A stretch of DNA of 64,000 bases from Streptomyces sp. CB02414 (GCF_001905385.1 NZ_LIPF01000001.1:920765-984764), one strand, 5' to 3'. Positions 41,748 through 50,816 are shown, numbered from the stretch's first letter. The notes: generated by a model from the sequence alone, not told the origin. Numbers and translations: made by a program.

Positions 41748-43955
41748 CTACCTCGCCGCCGCTCCCGCCCCCGTGACCCGCCCGTACTGCTCCCGCACCT
41801 CCCGGTACCGCAACAGCTCCGCCGCCAGCGGGTCCAGCACCCTGGCACGGCCGCACCCCGCGGCCGCCTCCCGCAGCAGGCGTTCCGCCTCGTGGCCGTA
41901 GCGCCGTGCCGGTCCGCGCGCCGCGACTCGGCAGCTCCACTCGATGAGGGGACCGCCGATGATTCCGGCCAGCATCAGCAGCACCGGCACGCCGAGGTTC
42001 GGCGGCACGAACCCGATGATCTGTCCCAGCAGCCAGAGCCCGCCCACCACCTGAAGCAGGGTCATCGTCGCCTGGGCCAGCACCGCCACCGGCCACCAGC
42101 CCGGCCGCGGCGGACGCCCCGGCGGCAGCCCCGTGCGCACCGCCAGCTCGTCCAGGGCCTCGGGCAGCCCCTGGGCGCCGCGGACCGCTGCCTCGCGCAT
42201 CGCCTGCGCCCACGGCGCCGGCAGCCCGGCCGACGCCCGGTCGGAAACCGTGCGCACCGCCTGCTCGACGCGCTGGCGGGCCGTGGCCTCCTCGTCGGCC
42301 TGCGCGCGCAACGGCAGCCGCCCCGTCGGGGGCTCGCGCCGGTCGTGGTACCAGCGCCACAGCCGCAGCCAGGGTGTGCCGCACGCGCGGTTGGCGTTGC
42401 GCAGCCAGGCGCGTTCCGCCGCCTCGCCCGCGGCGGTGGCGCCCACCGCGTCCGCGAGCCGGTCGGCGAACTCCTCCCGCGCCTCCTCGCTGAGCCCGGT
42501 CCGCCGTCCGGTGACGTACACGGGCCGCAGCTCCCGCGCGGCGGCGTCCACGTCGGCCGCGATGCGGCGCGCCGGGGCCTGCCGTTCGGTGACGAACTGG
42601 CCGAGCGTCTCGCGCAGTTCGCCGATGCCCTCACCGGTCAGCGCGGACAGGGCGAGGACGGTCGCGCCTGGTTCGCCGTACTCCCCGAGCGCGATGCCGT
42701 CCTCGTCGAGCAGGCGCCGCAGGTCGTCGAGGACCTGTTCGGCGGCCTCGCCGGGCAGCCGGTCGACCTGGTTGAGGACGACGAAGGTGACCTCCGCGTG
42801 GCCGGCCATCGGCCGCAGGTAGCGCTCGTGGAGCACGGCGTCGGCGTACTTCTCCGGGTCGACGACCCAGATGACGGCGTCGACGAGCCGCAGGATGCGG
42901 TCCACCTGCTCCCGGTGCTGCACGGCCGCCGAGTCGTGGTCGGGCAGGTCGATCAGGACCAGCCCGCGCAGCGGCGACTCGGAGTCGGGGTGCTGGACCG
43001 GGCGGCGGCGCAGGCGGCCGGGGATGCTCAGCCGGTCCAGGAGGCTGGCCGCGCCGTCGCTCCAGCTGCAGGCGATGGGTGCCGCGGTGGTCGGGCGGCG
43101 CACGCCCGTCTCGGAGATCGTCACCCCGGCGAGCGTGTTGAACAGCTGCGACTTGCCGCTGCCGGTGGCACCCGCGATGGCCACCACGGTGTGCTGCCCG
43201 GAGAGCCTGCGCCGCGCGGCGGCCTCGTCCAGGACCCGGCCGGCCTCGGAGAGCGTGCTCGTGTCGAGCCGGGTGCGGGACAGGCCCACCAGTTCGCGCA
43301 GCGCGTCGAGCCGCGACCTGAGCTGTCCGTCGTACGCCAGTGGCATCAGGGCGGCCGAGGAACCGGCGGGCCTGCTCGGCACGACGAAGTACGGGTCCGG
43401 CCCGCTGTTCTTCTCGTCCACACGCCGCGCGATCAGCCCGTCGCCCCAGGCGCCGTCGCCGCCGTCCCCGGAACCGGGCGCTCCACCCGCGCCGTGCCCC
43501 GTGCCCGCGGGACGCTCCGTGCCCGCAGGACGCTCCATGCGCGCAGGACGCTCCGTACCCGCAGGGCGCTCCGCGGTCGTCCGGCGTGCCGAGTCCGCCC
43601 CACGCTCACCGGCGGACATGGCGGGCAAGGAGGCCCCGTGTTCCGCGGCGACAGCCGGACGCTCCAGGTCCGCCCCGCGGGTCCGCTCTCCGGGAGACTT
43701 CCCGCGCTCCGTACGACGTGACGCCGCCGCGTCCTTCACGCGCGCGTGGAACCCGCGGCGGCGGCGCTCGCCCTCGCGATCACGCTCGCGCCCGCGCTCG
43801 GCCTCGCCCTGCTCGGCGCCGCCCCCGGCGTCCTCCCGCGCCGCGGTGCCTTCCGCCGCGCCCGGACTCGACTCGACCGGCTGATCCGCCTGGCCTGCCT
43901 CCCCGGTCGTGTGGCCGGTGTGCTCGGTGGGGTCCTGGTCAGTGACGGCGGTCAC
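41748..43955 (-). CDS. dynB: Dynamin-like GTPase DynB
   Basis: A 735-residue membrane GTPase. An N-terminal 200-residue charged, Gly/Pro/Arg-rich region precedes the GTPase domain: P-loop AGATGSGKSQLFN, G3 LIDLPDHDSAA and G4 VVLNQVDRLP. Two transmembrane segments lie near the C-terminus (MTLLQVVGGLWLLGQIIGFV, then VPVLLMLAGIIGGPLIEW). In Streptomyces DynA and DynB are known to stabilise FtsZ rings at sporulation septa, with DynB being the membrane partner. It starts 3 bp after dynA, so the two should be coexpressed. A four-copy 18-bp repeat lies in the N-terminal region. Confidence 0.85.
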   Translation of the reverse strand: MTAVTDQDPTEHTGHTTGEAGQADQPVESSPGAAEGTAAREDAGGGAEQGEAERGRERDREGERRRRGFHARVKDAAASRRTERGKSPGERTRGADLERPAVAAEHGASLPAMSAGERGADSARRTTAERPAGTERPARMERPAGTERPAGTGHGAGGAPGSGDGGDGAWGDGLIARRVDEKNSGPDPYFVVPSRPAGSSAALMPLAYDGQLRSRLDALRELVGLSRTRLDTSTLSEAGRVLDEAAARRRLSGQHTVVAIAGATGSGKSQLFNTLAGVTISETGVRRPTTAAPIACSWSDGAASLLDRLSIPGRLRRRPVQHPDSESPLRGLVLIDLPDHDSAAVQHREQVDRILRLVDAVIWVVDPEKYADAVLHERYLRPMAGHAEVTFVVLNQVDRLPGEAAEQVLDDLRRLLDEDGIALGEYGEPGATVLALSALTGEGIGELRETLGQFVTERQAPARRIAADVDAAARELRPVYVTGRRTGLSEEAREEFADRLADAVGATAAGEAAERAWLRNANRACGTPWLRLWRWYHDRREPPTGRLPLRAQADEEATARQRVEQAVRTVSDRASAGLPAPWAQAMREAAVRGAQGLPEALDELAVRTGLPPGRPPRPGWWPVAVLAQATMTLLQVVGGLWLLGQIIGFVPPNLGVPVLLMLAGIIGGPLIEWSCRVAARGPARRYGHEAERLLREAAAGCGRARVLDPLAAELLRYREVREQYGRVTGAGAAAR
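43501..43572. repeat. Four tandem 18-bp units in dynB
   Basis: Units at 43501-43518, 43519-43536, 43537-43554 and 43555-43572, differing by one to four bases, encode TERPAG, TERPAG-like and MERPAG hexapeptides in the disordered N-terminal region of DynB. Confidence 0.8.
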
Positions 43956-43958
43956 CGG

Positions 43959-45566
43959 TCACCTCTCCTTCTGCAGTACGGACAGCGCGGCGATGAGTTC
44001 GGCCTGGGGCTCGGGATGGACGTCGAGCCCGTCGAGGGGTGCCAGCCGGCGTTCCCGCTCGACGTGCACGACCCGGTCCACGTGCTCGTCGAGCAGCCGC
44101 CCGCCCCGGTCGCGCAGCCGCAGCGCGCCGTGGGCGCCGATCCGCTCGGCGAGCCGTTCCCCGGCGCTGCGCCCGCGCCGCCCGCCCAGCAGCACGGTGG
44201 CGACCAGGGCGGCCACCACGGCGGGGTCCGGGGCCAGGTTCCGGTCGAGTTCGCGGACCTCGTCCTCGGCGTACTCCTCCAGCTCCCGGCGCCACCGCCG
44301 GACGGCCATCCCGATGCGGTGCTCGGCGCTCTCCGGCGCGGGGTCGCGGCCGGCGAGTTCCGGGGCGGTGGCCGCCGGTTCGCGCCGCCAGGCCTCGTCG
44401 ACCCGTTCGTCGGCGGCCGTCACGGAGCACAGCAGCAGGGCGGTCAGGCTCTCCACCAGCGAGTCGAGGAGTTCCTCGGGGGTGCAGTCGAGCGGGAACG
44501 CCCGCCACCGCTTGAGCGCGTCCCCGGCGAGCACGGCCCCCGCCTGCAACCTGCCCCGCACGCGTGCGTGCTCGGCGTCGTAGGCGCCGTCGACGGCGGC
44601 GGTGAGCCGGAGCGCGGCGGCGTACTGCGCGGCGGTGGCGCCGGCCAGTTCGGGCATCCGGGACTTGAGGGAGTCCAGGATGCCGTGCGCCGTACGGGCC
44701 ATGGCGTCGTGCCGGGCGCCGAGGTCCTGCGCCCGGTGCGCGAGCCAGGTCCGCAGCGGCGCCACGGCGCTGGCCGGCAGCAGCCCGCCGCCCCAGGCCG
44801 ACTCGGGCAGCTCCGGGACGGTGAACCGGGGGACGTCGCCGAGTCCGGCCTTGGTGAGCAGCGCGGCGTACTGCCTCGACACCTCGGCCACCACCTGGTG
44901 GGGCACCCGGTCGAGCACGGTGACGAGGGTGGCGTCGTACTCCTTGGCGGTGCGCAGCAGATGCCACGGGACGGCGTCGGCGTACCGGGCGGCGGTGGTG
45001 ACCATCACCCAGATGTCGGCGGCGCAGAGCAGCTCGGCCGCCAGGACGCGGTTGTCGGCGACGAGGGAGTCGATGTCGGGCGCGTCCAGGAGGGCGATGC
45101 CGGGCGGCAGGCTGTCGGCGGTCTCGACGCGCAGTACGCGCGCGGGGTTCTCGCCCGGCAGGAGCAGGTCGTCGTCGTGGTCCTGGTGGGGCACCCACAC
45201 GCGCGTGAGGTCGGGCAGCACCCGCATGCCGCTGAACCAGTGGTGATCCTCCGGATGGCAGACCAGCACCGGCGTGCGGGTCGTGGGCCGCAGTACGCCC
45301 GCCTCGCTGACGCGGCGGCCCACCAGGGAGTTCACCAGCGTCGACTTCCCGGCGCCGGTGGAGCCGCCGACGACGGCCAGCAGGGGCGCTTCGGGCTCCT
45401 TCAGCCGGGGCACCAGGTAGTCGTCGAGCTGGGCGAGCAGTTCGTCGCGGTTGGCACGCGCGCGTGGGGCCCCCGCCAGGGGCAGCGGGAAGCGTGCGGC
45501 CGCGACACGGTCGCGCAGGGCGGAAAGTGCGTCGAGCAGCTGAGGCCGTACGTCCAAGGTCACCAC
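43959..45566 (-). CDS. dynA: Dynamin-like GTPase DynA
   Basis: A 535-residue GTPase without clear transmembrane segments. P-loop [17 protein letters not shown] near residue 54, G3 [12 protein letters not shown]4 [10 protein letters not shown] (TVLD in place of NKxD), followed by a helical stalk-like region with many Arg/Glu. It works with DynB at sporulation septa, inferred from gene order and the known Streptomyces pair. GTG at 45566 gives the expected [15 protein letters not shown] start; ATG at 45605 would add 13 residues without a ribosome site. First gene of the pair; expression may run from the 280-bp AT-richer region upstream. Confidence 0.85.
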   Translation of the reverse strand: MVTLDVRPQLLDALSALRDRVAAARFPLPLAGAPRARANRDELLAQLDDYLVPRLKEPEAPLLAVVGGSTGAGKSTLVNSLVGRRVSEAGVLRPTTRTPVLVCHPEDHHWFSGMRVLPDLTRVWVPHQDHDDDLLLPGENPARVLRVETADSLPPGIALLDAPDIDSLVADNRVLAAELLCAADIWVMVTTAARYADAVPWHLLRTAKEYDATLVTVLDRVPHQVVAEVSRQYAALLTKAGLGDVPRFTVPELPESAWGGGLLPASAVAPLRTWLAHRAQDLGARHDAMARTAHGILDSLKSRMPELAGATAAQYAAALRLTAAVDGAYDAEHARVRGRLQAGAVLAGDALKRWRAFPLDCTPEELLDSLVESLTALLLCSVTAADERVDEAWRREPAATAPELAGRDPAPESAEHRIGMAVRRWRRELEEYAEDEVRELDRNLAPDPAVVAALVATVLLGGRRGRSAGERLAERIGAHGALRLRDRGGRLLDEHVDRVVHVERERRLAPLDGLDVHPEPQAELIAALSVLQKER

Positions 45567-45887
45567 ATGTGAAGAATGCCCAATTTCAGGGGAATTCTGA
45601 AGCATATGAGTATGCCTGCGCGCCGACCGGACACTTCAGGCGGAAGGGATTACTGGGACGCGAGCACAGCCCAGGCATAACGAGTGCACAACACCCGATG
45701 CGTGAGACGCCAAAAGCGATGCACGATTCGTACCTGCCTGCGATTATCGGAACCGCTTCACCGAACCTCCACATCGAGCCACGGAGGAGAAGCATCAGGG
45801 ACATGGAGCCGGGAGCCCTATCCTTGTCCCCGGCGACGTCACGGATCGGCCCACACCCGGGCACCACGACCGAGGCCACCACACCAG
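45567..45887. other. Intergenic region between dynA and tRNA-Arg
   Basis: A 321-bp spacer that should hold the dynA promoter (minus) and the tRNA promoter (plus). It is less GC-rich than its surroundings. A TATCCT at about 45819 could serve as the tRNA -10. No ORF with a ribosome site and no repeat was seen; in particular no integrase or attachment-site duplication of the tRNA 3' end. Confidence 0.45.
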
Positions 45888-45963
45888 GCCCCCGTAGCTC
45901 AGTGGATAGAGCAGGCGCCTTCTAAGCGCTTGGCCGCAGGTTCGAGTCCTGCCGGGGGCGCCA
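45888..45963 (+). tRNA. tRNA-Arg (anticodon UCU)
   Basis: Full cloverleaf: acceptor GCCCCCG 45888-45894 pairs with CGGGGGC 45953-45959, D-arm GCTC/GAGC, anticodon loop CTTCTAA with anticodon TCT, variable loop TGGCC, T-arm GCAGG-TTCGAGT-CCTGC, and an encoded CCA at 45961-45963. It decodes AGA (and by wobble AGG), rare codons in this high-GC genome. Confidence 0.97.
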
Positions 45964-46000
45964 CTGCCCGTTTGGCGGAGGGACCGGAGGACCGTACGAC

Positions 46001-47011
46001 GTGCGACTGCGCTGCGCGGTGCTCGACGACTTCCAGCAGGTGGCGACCGAGATCGCCGACTGGTCCCCGGTCGCCGGGGACGTGGACACCGTGTCCTTCG
46101 ACACCCATTTCGACGACGAGGACTCCCTCGCCGTGGCGCTCGCCGACGTCGACATCGTGGTCACGCTGCGCGAACGCGTCCCCTTCCCGGCGTCACTGAT
46201 CGCCCGGCTGCCGCGACTGAAACTGATCGTCGCCTCCGGCATGCGCAACAGCGTGATCGACTACGCCGCCGCCGAGGCGCAGGGCGTCACCGTGTGCGGT
46301 ACGGCGTCCTCCTCGACCCCGCCCGTCGAACTGACCTGGGCCCTGCTGCTGGGCCTGGCCCGGGGCGTCGTCCAGGAGAGCAACGCGCTGCGCGCGGGCG
46401 GCCCCTGGCAGCAGACGGTCGGCGCCGACCTCCACGGGCGCCGGCTCGGACTGCTGGGCCTCGGGAAGATCGGCGGCCGGGTGGCCCAGGTCGGCCTCGC
46501 CTTCGGCATGCGCGTGAGCGCCTGGAGCCAGAACCTCACCCGGGAGCGCGCCGACGAGGTGGGCGTCGAACTCGCCCCCGCCAAGGAAGAGCTGCTCTCG
46601 ACGGCCGACTTCGTCTCCGTCCACCTGGCCCTCGGTGACCGCACCCGCGGCCTGCTCGGCCCCGCCGAACTGGCCCTGCTCAAGCCGACCGCCTACCTGG
46701 TCAACACCTCGCGCGCGGCGATCGTCGACCAGGACGCCCTGCTCGCCGCCCTGCACGAGGGCCGGATCGCCGGGGCGGGCGTGGACGTCTTCGACACCGA
46801 ACCGCTGCCCGCCGGCCACCCGATGCGCACCGCCCCGCGCCTGCTCGCGACGCCGCACCTGGGTTACGTCTCGCGCGCCAACTACGCCACGTACTACGGC
46901 CAGGCGGTCGAGGCGATCCGGGCCTACCTCGCGGGCTCCCCCGTACGCCGCCTGCCCGTGCCCCCGGCCCCGGCCCCGGCCTCTCAGGCGATCCCGGCCC
47001 GGACCGACTGA
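46001..47011 (+). CDS. D-2-hydroxyacid dehydrogenase family protein
   Basis: A 336-residue NAD-dependent dehydrogenase of the phosphoglycerate/formate dehydrogenase family. NAD-binding motif LGLLGLGKIGGRVAQ near residue 148; catalytic Arg in VNTSRAAIVDQDALL, Glu in FDTEPLPAGHP and His in TPHLGYVSRANY. The substrate 2-keto acid cannot be told. GTG at 46001 has a GGAGG site about 9 bases upstream. It lies 37 bp after the tRNA and overlaps the convergent DUF2087 gene by 28 bp. Confidence 0.92.
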   Translation: MRLRCAVLDDFQQVATEIADWSPVAGDVDTVSFDTHFDDEDSLAVALADVDIVVTLRERVPFPASLIARLPRLKLIVASGMRNSVIDYAAAEAQGVTVCGTASSSTPPVELTWALLLGLARGVVQESNALRAGGPWQQTVGADLHGRRLGLLGLGKIGGRVAQVGLAFGMRVSAWSQNLTRERADEVGVELAPAKEELLSTADFVSVHLALGDRTRGLLGPAELALLKPTAYLVNTSRAAIVDQDALLAALHEGRIAGAGVDVFDTEPLPAGHPMRTAPRLLATPHLGYVSRANYATYYGQAVEAIRAYLAGSPVRRLPVPPAPAPASQAIPARTD

Positions 47012-47592
47012 CCCGGCCGCCAGTACGCTCCGTCGCTCCGGCGCAGGTGGTCCAGGTCCACCAGGTAGCGCCGGAGCGTCACATGGTCGACTTCGCCGTC
47101 GTCGCACCAGGCGCGCAGCTTCTCGTCGACGGCGCGCTCGGGGTACTCCACGCCGGGCGCGAAGGTCTGCTCGGCGATGTGCCGCAGCACCACCTTCTTG
47201 CGCGTCCAGCGCGCGGGGAGCCGGACCAGCCGTCCGTCCTTGACGAAGGTCCGCACGATCAGGCCGGCCCGGTCGTCGTCCGCCCCGGTGTGTCCGGCGG
47301 TCTCCGCGGCCGGGCGGCCCGCGCGGGCCAGTTCCACGAAGCGTTCGTGGGCGACGACAAGGCCGCCGCCGTCCCCGGACGTCACGACGCCCTGCTCCCG
47401 CAGCCGGCGCAGCGCGGCGGCGGTCTCCTTCGCGGACAGGCCTGCCGCCCGGGCCACGTCCTGCGCGCTGCCCGCCCCCAGGGCCACCGCCGCGAAGGCA
47501 CGCACCCGGCCCTCGTCGGCGAACAGGCCGGGCAGCGCGGTCACGCCCGACCGGTCGGACGGGTCGGACTGGTGGGGTTGGTCGTTAACCAT
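46984..47592 (-). CDS. DUF2087 protein with N-terminal winged helix
   Basis: A 202-residue protein. Residues about 25-75 look like a winged helix (AAVALGAGSAQDVARAAGLS, then KETAAALRRLREQGVV), so it is a likely DNA-binding regulator. The C-terminal 90 residues carry the DUF2087 core: FVKDGRLVRLPARWTRKKVV, LRHIAEQTF, EVDHVTLRRYLVD. The domain's function is unknown in literature I can recall. ATG at 47592 follows a weak site; the gene converges on and overlaps the dehydrogenase gene by 28 bp. Confidence 0.87.
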   Translation of the reverse strand: MVNDQPHQSDPSDRSGVTALPGLFADEGRVRAFAAVALGAGSAQDVARAAGLSAKETAAALRRLREQGVVTSGDGGGLVVAHERFVELARAGRPAAETAGHTGADDDRAGLIVRTFVKDGRLVRLPARWTRKKVVLRHIAEQTFAPGVEYPERAVDEKLRAWCDDGEVDHVTLRRYLVDLDHLRRSDGAYWRPGQSVRAGIA

Positions 47593-47683
47593 GCCGGGAG
47601 GCTAGTGGACGACCCGGCCCGGAGCGGAACGGTTTTCCGCCCCGCCCGCGCCCCGTACACCGCGGCCCCGCCCTCCTGTTCAA

Positions 47684-47694
47684 AAAGGGTGATC
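47684..47694 (+). promoter_or_regulatory. AAAGGGTGATC element upstream of chpG
   Basis: The same 11-mer occurs upstream of chpF (52242-52252), in the opposite gene orientation, in both cases just ahead of a BldN-like -35. The GGGTGA core resembles a half-site of the palindrome reported for BldM, a developmental regulator of chaplins; that link is inference. Confidence 0.5.
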
Positions 47695-47707
47695 CTCACA
47701 TTCCCCC

Positions 47708-47736
47708 CGTGTCCCCTCTCCGACCAGCGGCGTTGA
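47708..47736 (+). promoter_or_regulatory. Candidate BldN-type promoter of chpG
   Basis: CGTGTC (47708-47713), 17-nt spacer, CGTTGA (47731-47736). BldN-dependent promoters such as those of chaplins have CGTAAC-N16/17-CGTTGA; here the -10 is a perfect match and the -35 matches 4 of 6. It lies 58 bp upstream of the start codon. Confidence 0.6.
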
Positions 47737-47794
47737 ACCGGAAGTGCGGTGGCGCGTCCTGCCGCCGTGCTCCCCGAGTCAGAAGGAGAACGTG

Positions 47795-48100
47795 ATGTCT
47801 CGCATCGCGAAGGCCGCCGGTGTCGCGCTCGGCGCCGGTGCCGTGGTCCTCAGCGGCACCGGCCTGGCCATGGCGGACGCGGGCGCCCAGGGCGCGGCCA
47901 TCGGCTCGCCCGGCGTCCTGTCCGGCAACATCGTCCAGGTCCCGGTCAACGTGCCGGTCAACGTCTGCGGCAACACGATCAACGTGATCGGTCTGCTCAA
48001 CCCGGCCTTCGGCAACGCCTGCGAAAACGGCGACGACGAGAAGGACGAGAGCGACAAGCACGGCGAGGACGGCAAGAACGGCGGCGGCTACGGCGGCTGA
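47795..48100 (+). CDS. chpG: Short chaplin ChpG
   Basis: A 101-residue secreted amyloid-forming surface protein that coats aerial hyphae and lowers water surface tension. Signal peptide ends near LAMADA; the mature chaplin domain reads GSPGVLSGNIVQVPVNVPVN, then CGNTINVIGLLNPAFGNAC with the two family cysteines. Unlike typical short chaplins it continues with a 25-residue acidic and Gly-rich tail (ENGDDEKDESDKHGEDGKNG). ATG 47795 with AGAAGGAGA site. Transcribed from a BldN-like promoter and ended by a perfect 12-bp terminator. Confidence 0.93.
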   Translation: MSRIAKAAGVALGAGAVVLSGTGLAMADAGAQGAAIGSPGVLSGNIVQVPVNVPVNVCGNTINVIGLLNPAFGNACENGDDEKDESDKHGEDGKNGGGYGG

Positions 48101-48117
48101 GTCCCGTAGGCACCAGG

Positions 48118-48150
48118 AGAGCCCCGGCCTTCCCCGGCCGGGGCTCTTTC
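48118..48150 (+). terminator. Perfect terminator of chpG
   Basis: AGAGCCCCGGCC 48118-48129, loop TTCCCC, GGCCGGGGCTCT 48136-48147, then TTTC. Twelve unbroken pairs. Confidence 0.9.
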
Positions 48151-48170
48151 CACGTCCGCGCCGGGGGGGG

Positions 48171-49037
48171 TCAGGCGTACCGGTAGATCCGGCTGTGGTC
48201 CTCCAGCTCGTCCGGTGTCACGTCCCATGGCGGCAGCCTCTCGTGCCGCGCGACGACCCGGCCGTGCTGCGCGCTGCCCCGGCCGGGCGGCTCGGCGGGC
48301 AGATAGCGGGTGTTCTTGTGCCGGGCCTGCCAGCGGGACCACTGGAGGTCGACGAAGGCGTGGTGCAGCCAGAACACCGGGTCGTTGACGGAGGCGCCGC
48401 CGACCATGGCGCCGCCCACCCAGCGGTGCACGCGGTTGTGGTTGCGCCAGGAGACGCTGCCGCGTCCGGTGCCCCAGCCCTCCAGCTTGTTGCGGAAACC
48501 CTTGCGGACCGTGGAGTCCCAGGGCGCGGTGTCGTAGGCCGGGTCGTCGAGCGCCCACTCCAGGTCGCTCTTCGTGGGCAGGCCGATGGGGTCGGCGGCG
48601 CGGCCCAGGTCCCGCGTGAGGTACTCCGTGTCGGTGACGTTCTCCCTGAGCGTCCAGTTGCCCTCGGAGTGGGCGAACGGCCCGGTGGTCACCCGGTGGT
48701 CGGAGCGCCGCCCGGTGCCGCCGAGGAAGTCGGCCGTCCACGGCGCCGACCTGGTGGTGCGGTCCTTCGTCCAGTCCCAGTACGGCACGGTGACCGACGA
48801 GTCGACCCGGCGCAGCGCCTCCTCCAGGTCCAGCAGGAACCGGCGGTGCCAGGGCAGGAAGGACGGCGCCATGTGAGCGGTCCGCAGTCCGTCCTCGCCG
48901 TCGGAGACGTAGTACTCGATGTGGGTGCGCACGAACTCGTCGTACTCACCGCTCCGTTTGACCTCCAGCAGCGCCTTGACGAACCGCCGCTTCTCGGTGC
49001 GGGTCAGCGTGCCGGCGTCCTTACGCGTGTACGCCAT
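48171..49037 (-). CDS. melD2: Secreted tyrosinase (type 3 copper oxidase)
   Basis: A 288-residue dicopper monooxygenase that oxidises phenols to quinones. Copper A ligands lie in RTHIEYYVSD and HMAPSFLPWHRRFLLDLEEA; copper B ligands in WRNHNRVHRWVGGAM and VFWLHHAFVDLQW. It has no signal peptide of its own, as is usual for Streptomyces tyrosinases, which are exported bound to the MelC1-type chaperone encoded just upstream. The two genes overlap by 17 bp. Location between chpG and chpF matches what I recall as melD2, the second, non-pigment tyrosinase of S. coelicolor. The C-terminal 45 residues beyond copper B are short. Confidence 0.93.
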   Translation of the reverse strand: MAYTRKDAGTLTRTEKRRFVKALLEVKRSGEYDEFVRTHIEYYVSDGEDGLRTAHMAPSFLPWHRRFLLDLEEALRRVDSSVTVPYWDWTKDRTTRSAPWTADFLGGTGRRSDHRVTTGPFAHSEGNWTLRENVTDTEYLTRDLGRAADPIGLPTKSDLEWALDDPAYDTAPWDSTVRKGFRNKLEGWGTGRGSVSWRNHNRVHRWVGGAMVGGASVNDPVFWLHHAFVDLQWSRWQARHKNTRYLPAEPPGRGSAQHGRVVARHERLPPWDVTPDELEDHSRIYRYA

Positions 49038-49635
49038 GCCGCCCCCCGGGGTGGTGGCCGTGCCCCGCGGCGGCCGGCGTGTCGCGCAGGTGCTCGCCGG
49101 GGCCGAGTTCGTCGACGGCGCCGCGGGCCGCGGCGAGGGGGGTGGGGTACGACCGGTAGTGGTCGATCATGCTCAGCCAGCTGCCGTCGGCCCGGCGCAT
49201 CAGGTGCAGCGGCCGGCCGTCCACGGTGACGTGCCAGGTCCCGGCGCCGACGGCGCGCCCCGCTGCGGACCGGATGCCGCGGATGCGGCGGCCTCGGTAG
49301 GTCTCGTCGAACGAGGTGCCCTCGGCCGGGACGTGCGCGTCGACGTGCGGTTCGGGACGGGCGGGGCGCGCGTCCGATCCGGTGGCGGCGGGCCGTGCGG
49401 GCCGGGAGGCTGCGACCAGCGGCGCCAGGGACACGGCGAGGGCGGGGGCGAGCAGCCCCCGCATCATCTGCCGCCGCGTCCCGAGCACCGCCGGTGCGCC
49501 CGCGGCCGGGCCCGCCGCCGTCCTCCCGGCACCGCCCTCCGCGCCGCTGACGGGCCGTCGCGGAGTCCCGTACGCCGGTCCGTCAGCCGGCCCGTCCGCT
49601 GTTCCGTCCACTGTTCTGTCCGCGTTGGCGCCCAT
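49021..49635 (-). CDS. melD1: Tyrosinase cofactor/export chaperone MelC1 type
   Basis: A 204-residue Tat-exported copper chaperone. A long N-terminal region leads into a twin-arginine type signal (GTRRQMMRGLLAPALAVSLA). The MelC1 core follows: SFDETYRGRRIRGI, VTVDGRPLHLMRRADGSW and SMIDHYRSYPTPLAAARGAV, ending in a His-rich HGHHPGGRHGVHA that suits copper loading. It carries tyrosinase through the Tat pathway and loads its copper. ATG at 49635 has a GAGGAG site. The N-terminus before the Tat signal is longer than in typical MelC1 (about 50 extra residues). Confidence 0.9.
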   Translation of the reverse strand: MGANADRTVDGTADGPADGPAYGTPRRPVSGAEGGAGRTAAGPAAGAPAVLGTRRQMMRGLLAPALAVSLAPLVAASRPARPAATGSDARPARPEPHVDAHVPAEGTSFDETYRGRRIRGIRSAAGRAVGAGTWHVTVDGRPLHLMRRADGSWLSMIDHYRSYPTPLAAARGAVDELGPGEHLRDTPAAAGHGHHPGGRHGVHA

Positions 49636-49739
49636 GGCTCGCTCCTCGTCCGGTTCGGTGATCCGTACCGGTAACCGAGCGACGGGCCCCGCGGTCACCT
49701 AGCGCGGGGCCACACGGGTGCGGACGTGAGCGGTACGGG

Positions 49740-50252
49740 TTACAGCCCCGGTCCGACCCCCAGGTCGGCCGTCGGCACGGTCTGCACCACCGGCGTGAGC
49801 ACACCCACCTGGGGCAGCTTGGGGGTCGGCAGGCCGAAGCCCCCACCGCCGGGGGCGCTGAGCGGGGCGTCCAGGGACAGTCCGGGCGCCAGCGTCCGCA
49901 GTTCGGCGGCGGGGGCGTCGACGGCGGCGTGGTCGAAGCCGTCGCCGAGGACCTGCGGCAGGGGCTGGCGCAGGTCGACGCCCGGCAGGCCGCTGCTGAC
50001 CGGCAACTGCGGAAGGGTCCGCTCCGGCAGCAGCCGGCCCTCGACGTACCGCGGCCCCTCGGGGGCGCCCGGCGTCGGCACGGGCAGTTCGCCGGCCACC
50101 TCGGGCAGTTCCATGCCGAGGGCCGTCTCCGCGCCGCCCAGCGGCACCGGCACGGGGACCGCACCGGCCGCGGCGGGGCTCGCGGCCGCGCCCACGGCGG
50201 CAGCCACACCGGTGACGACGGCGGCCAGGGTTCGTCTGGTGGTCGACTTCAT
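49740..50252 (-). CDS. Small secreted protein, Pro/Leu-rich, unknown
   Basis: A 170-residue secreted protein starting at ATG 50252 (MKSTTRRTLAAVVTGVAAAV signal peptide, cleavage near AGA). The mature part is rich in Pro, Gly, Leu and Val with repeated short motifs such as PLPQVLGDG, LPQVGVLTPV and VPVPVPLGG, and has no cysteine. It resembles small secreted proteins found around chaplin genes, which may coat or line aerial structures; no enzymatic motif is visible. It belongs to the chpG-chpF interval. Confidence 0.75.
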   Translation of the reverse strand: MKSTTRRTLAAVVTGVAAAVGAAASPAAAGAVPVPVPLGGAETALGMELPEVAGELPVPTPGAPEGPRYVEGRLLPERTLPQLPVSSGLPGVDLRQPLPQVLGDGFDHAAVDAPAAELRTLAPGLSLDAPLSAPGGGGFGLPTPKLPQVGVLTPVVQTVPTADLGVGPGL

Positions 50253-50353
50253 GTCAGGCACGGTCCCTTTCAGGAATGCGGGAGGGCTGGCGAATGCGGA
50301 GGGAGACTGACGGAAAGAGCGCGACGCGGTGAATTCGACGCCGGGTATCCGGT

Positions 50354-50635
50354 TCAGCGGCCCAGCGGAAGGCCGCCGAGCAGGCCGCCCTCGGAGTTCA
50401 GCTGCGTGGTCGCGCCCTTCACGGTGTGCAGCACGGAGTCCTTGTTCTCGGTGTCCAGGGCGTCCGACTGGTGCTTGAGCGGCATGACGTCGATGGGCTC
50501 CGCGGTGAGCGCGTTCACGGCGCCGTTGATGCTGGTGGGCGTGATGTCGGCGGGGTCGTAGGCGAACGCGGGGGCGGCGGAGCCGGCGGCGACCAGGGAA
50601 CCGGCGACCACGGCGGCGGCCTTGAGGGACTTCAT
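50354..50635 (-). CDS. Small secreted protein, unknown
   Basis: A 93-residue precursor: signal peptide MKSLKAAAVVAGSLVAAGSA with an APAFA-type cleavage site, then a 68-residue mature protein with INGAVNALTAEPIDVMPLKH and GGLLGGLPLGR. No cysteine. The GAAAGGAAC ribosome site is strong. Upstream, TCACCC at 50665-50670 matches the GGGTGA element of the chaplin promoters on the minus strand. It is likely expressed with them in aerial growth; function unknown. Confidence 0.75.
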   Translation of the reverse strand: MKSLKAAAVVAGSLVAAGSAAPAFAYDPADITPTSINGAVNALTAEPIDVMPLKHQSDALDTENKDSVLHTVKGATTQLNSEGGLLGGLPLGR

Positions 50636-50816
50636 CGTGTTCCTTTCTTCGGCGACTCGACGCGTCACCCGAGGAAATGCTGACGCTCTGCCTAACGACC
50701 TGTGCCGGGCACGGAAACCCCGCGTCCGGAAGACATATGAGATCCCTTGATGACGGACTGCCCGGTGACGGGAACATGCTCGGCGGCGGAGCACGGTCGG
50801 TGGCGCAATGGGGAAA

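Noticed and set aside
45888..45963. tRNA-Arg as an integration site for a mobile element
   Set aside because: No integrase gene, no duplication of the tRNA 3' end within the window, and ordinary housekeeping genes on both sides.
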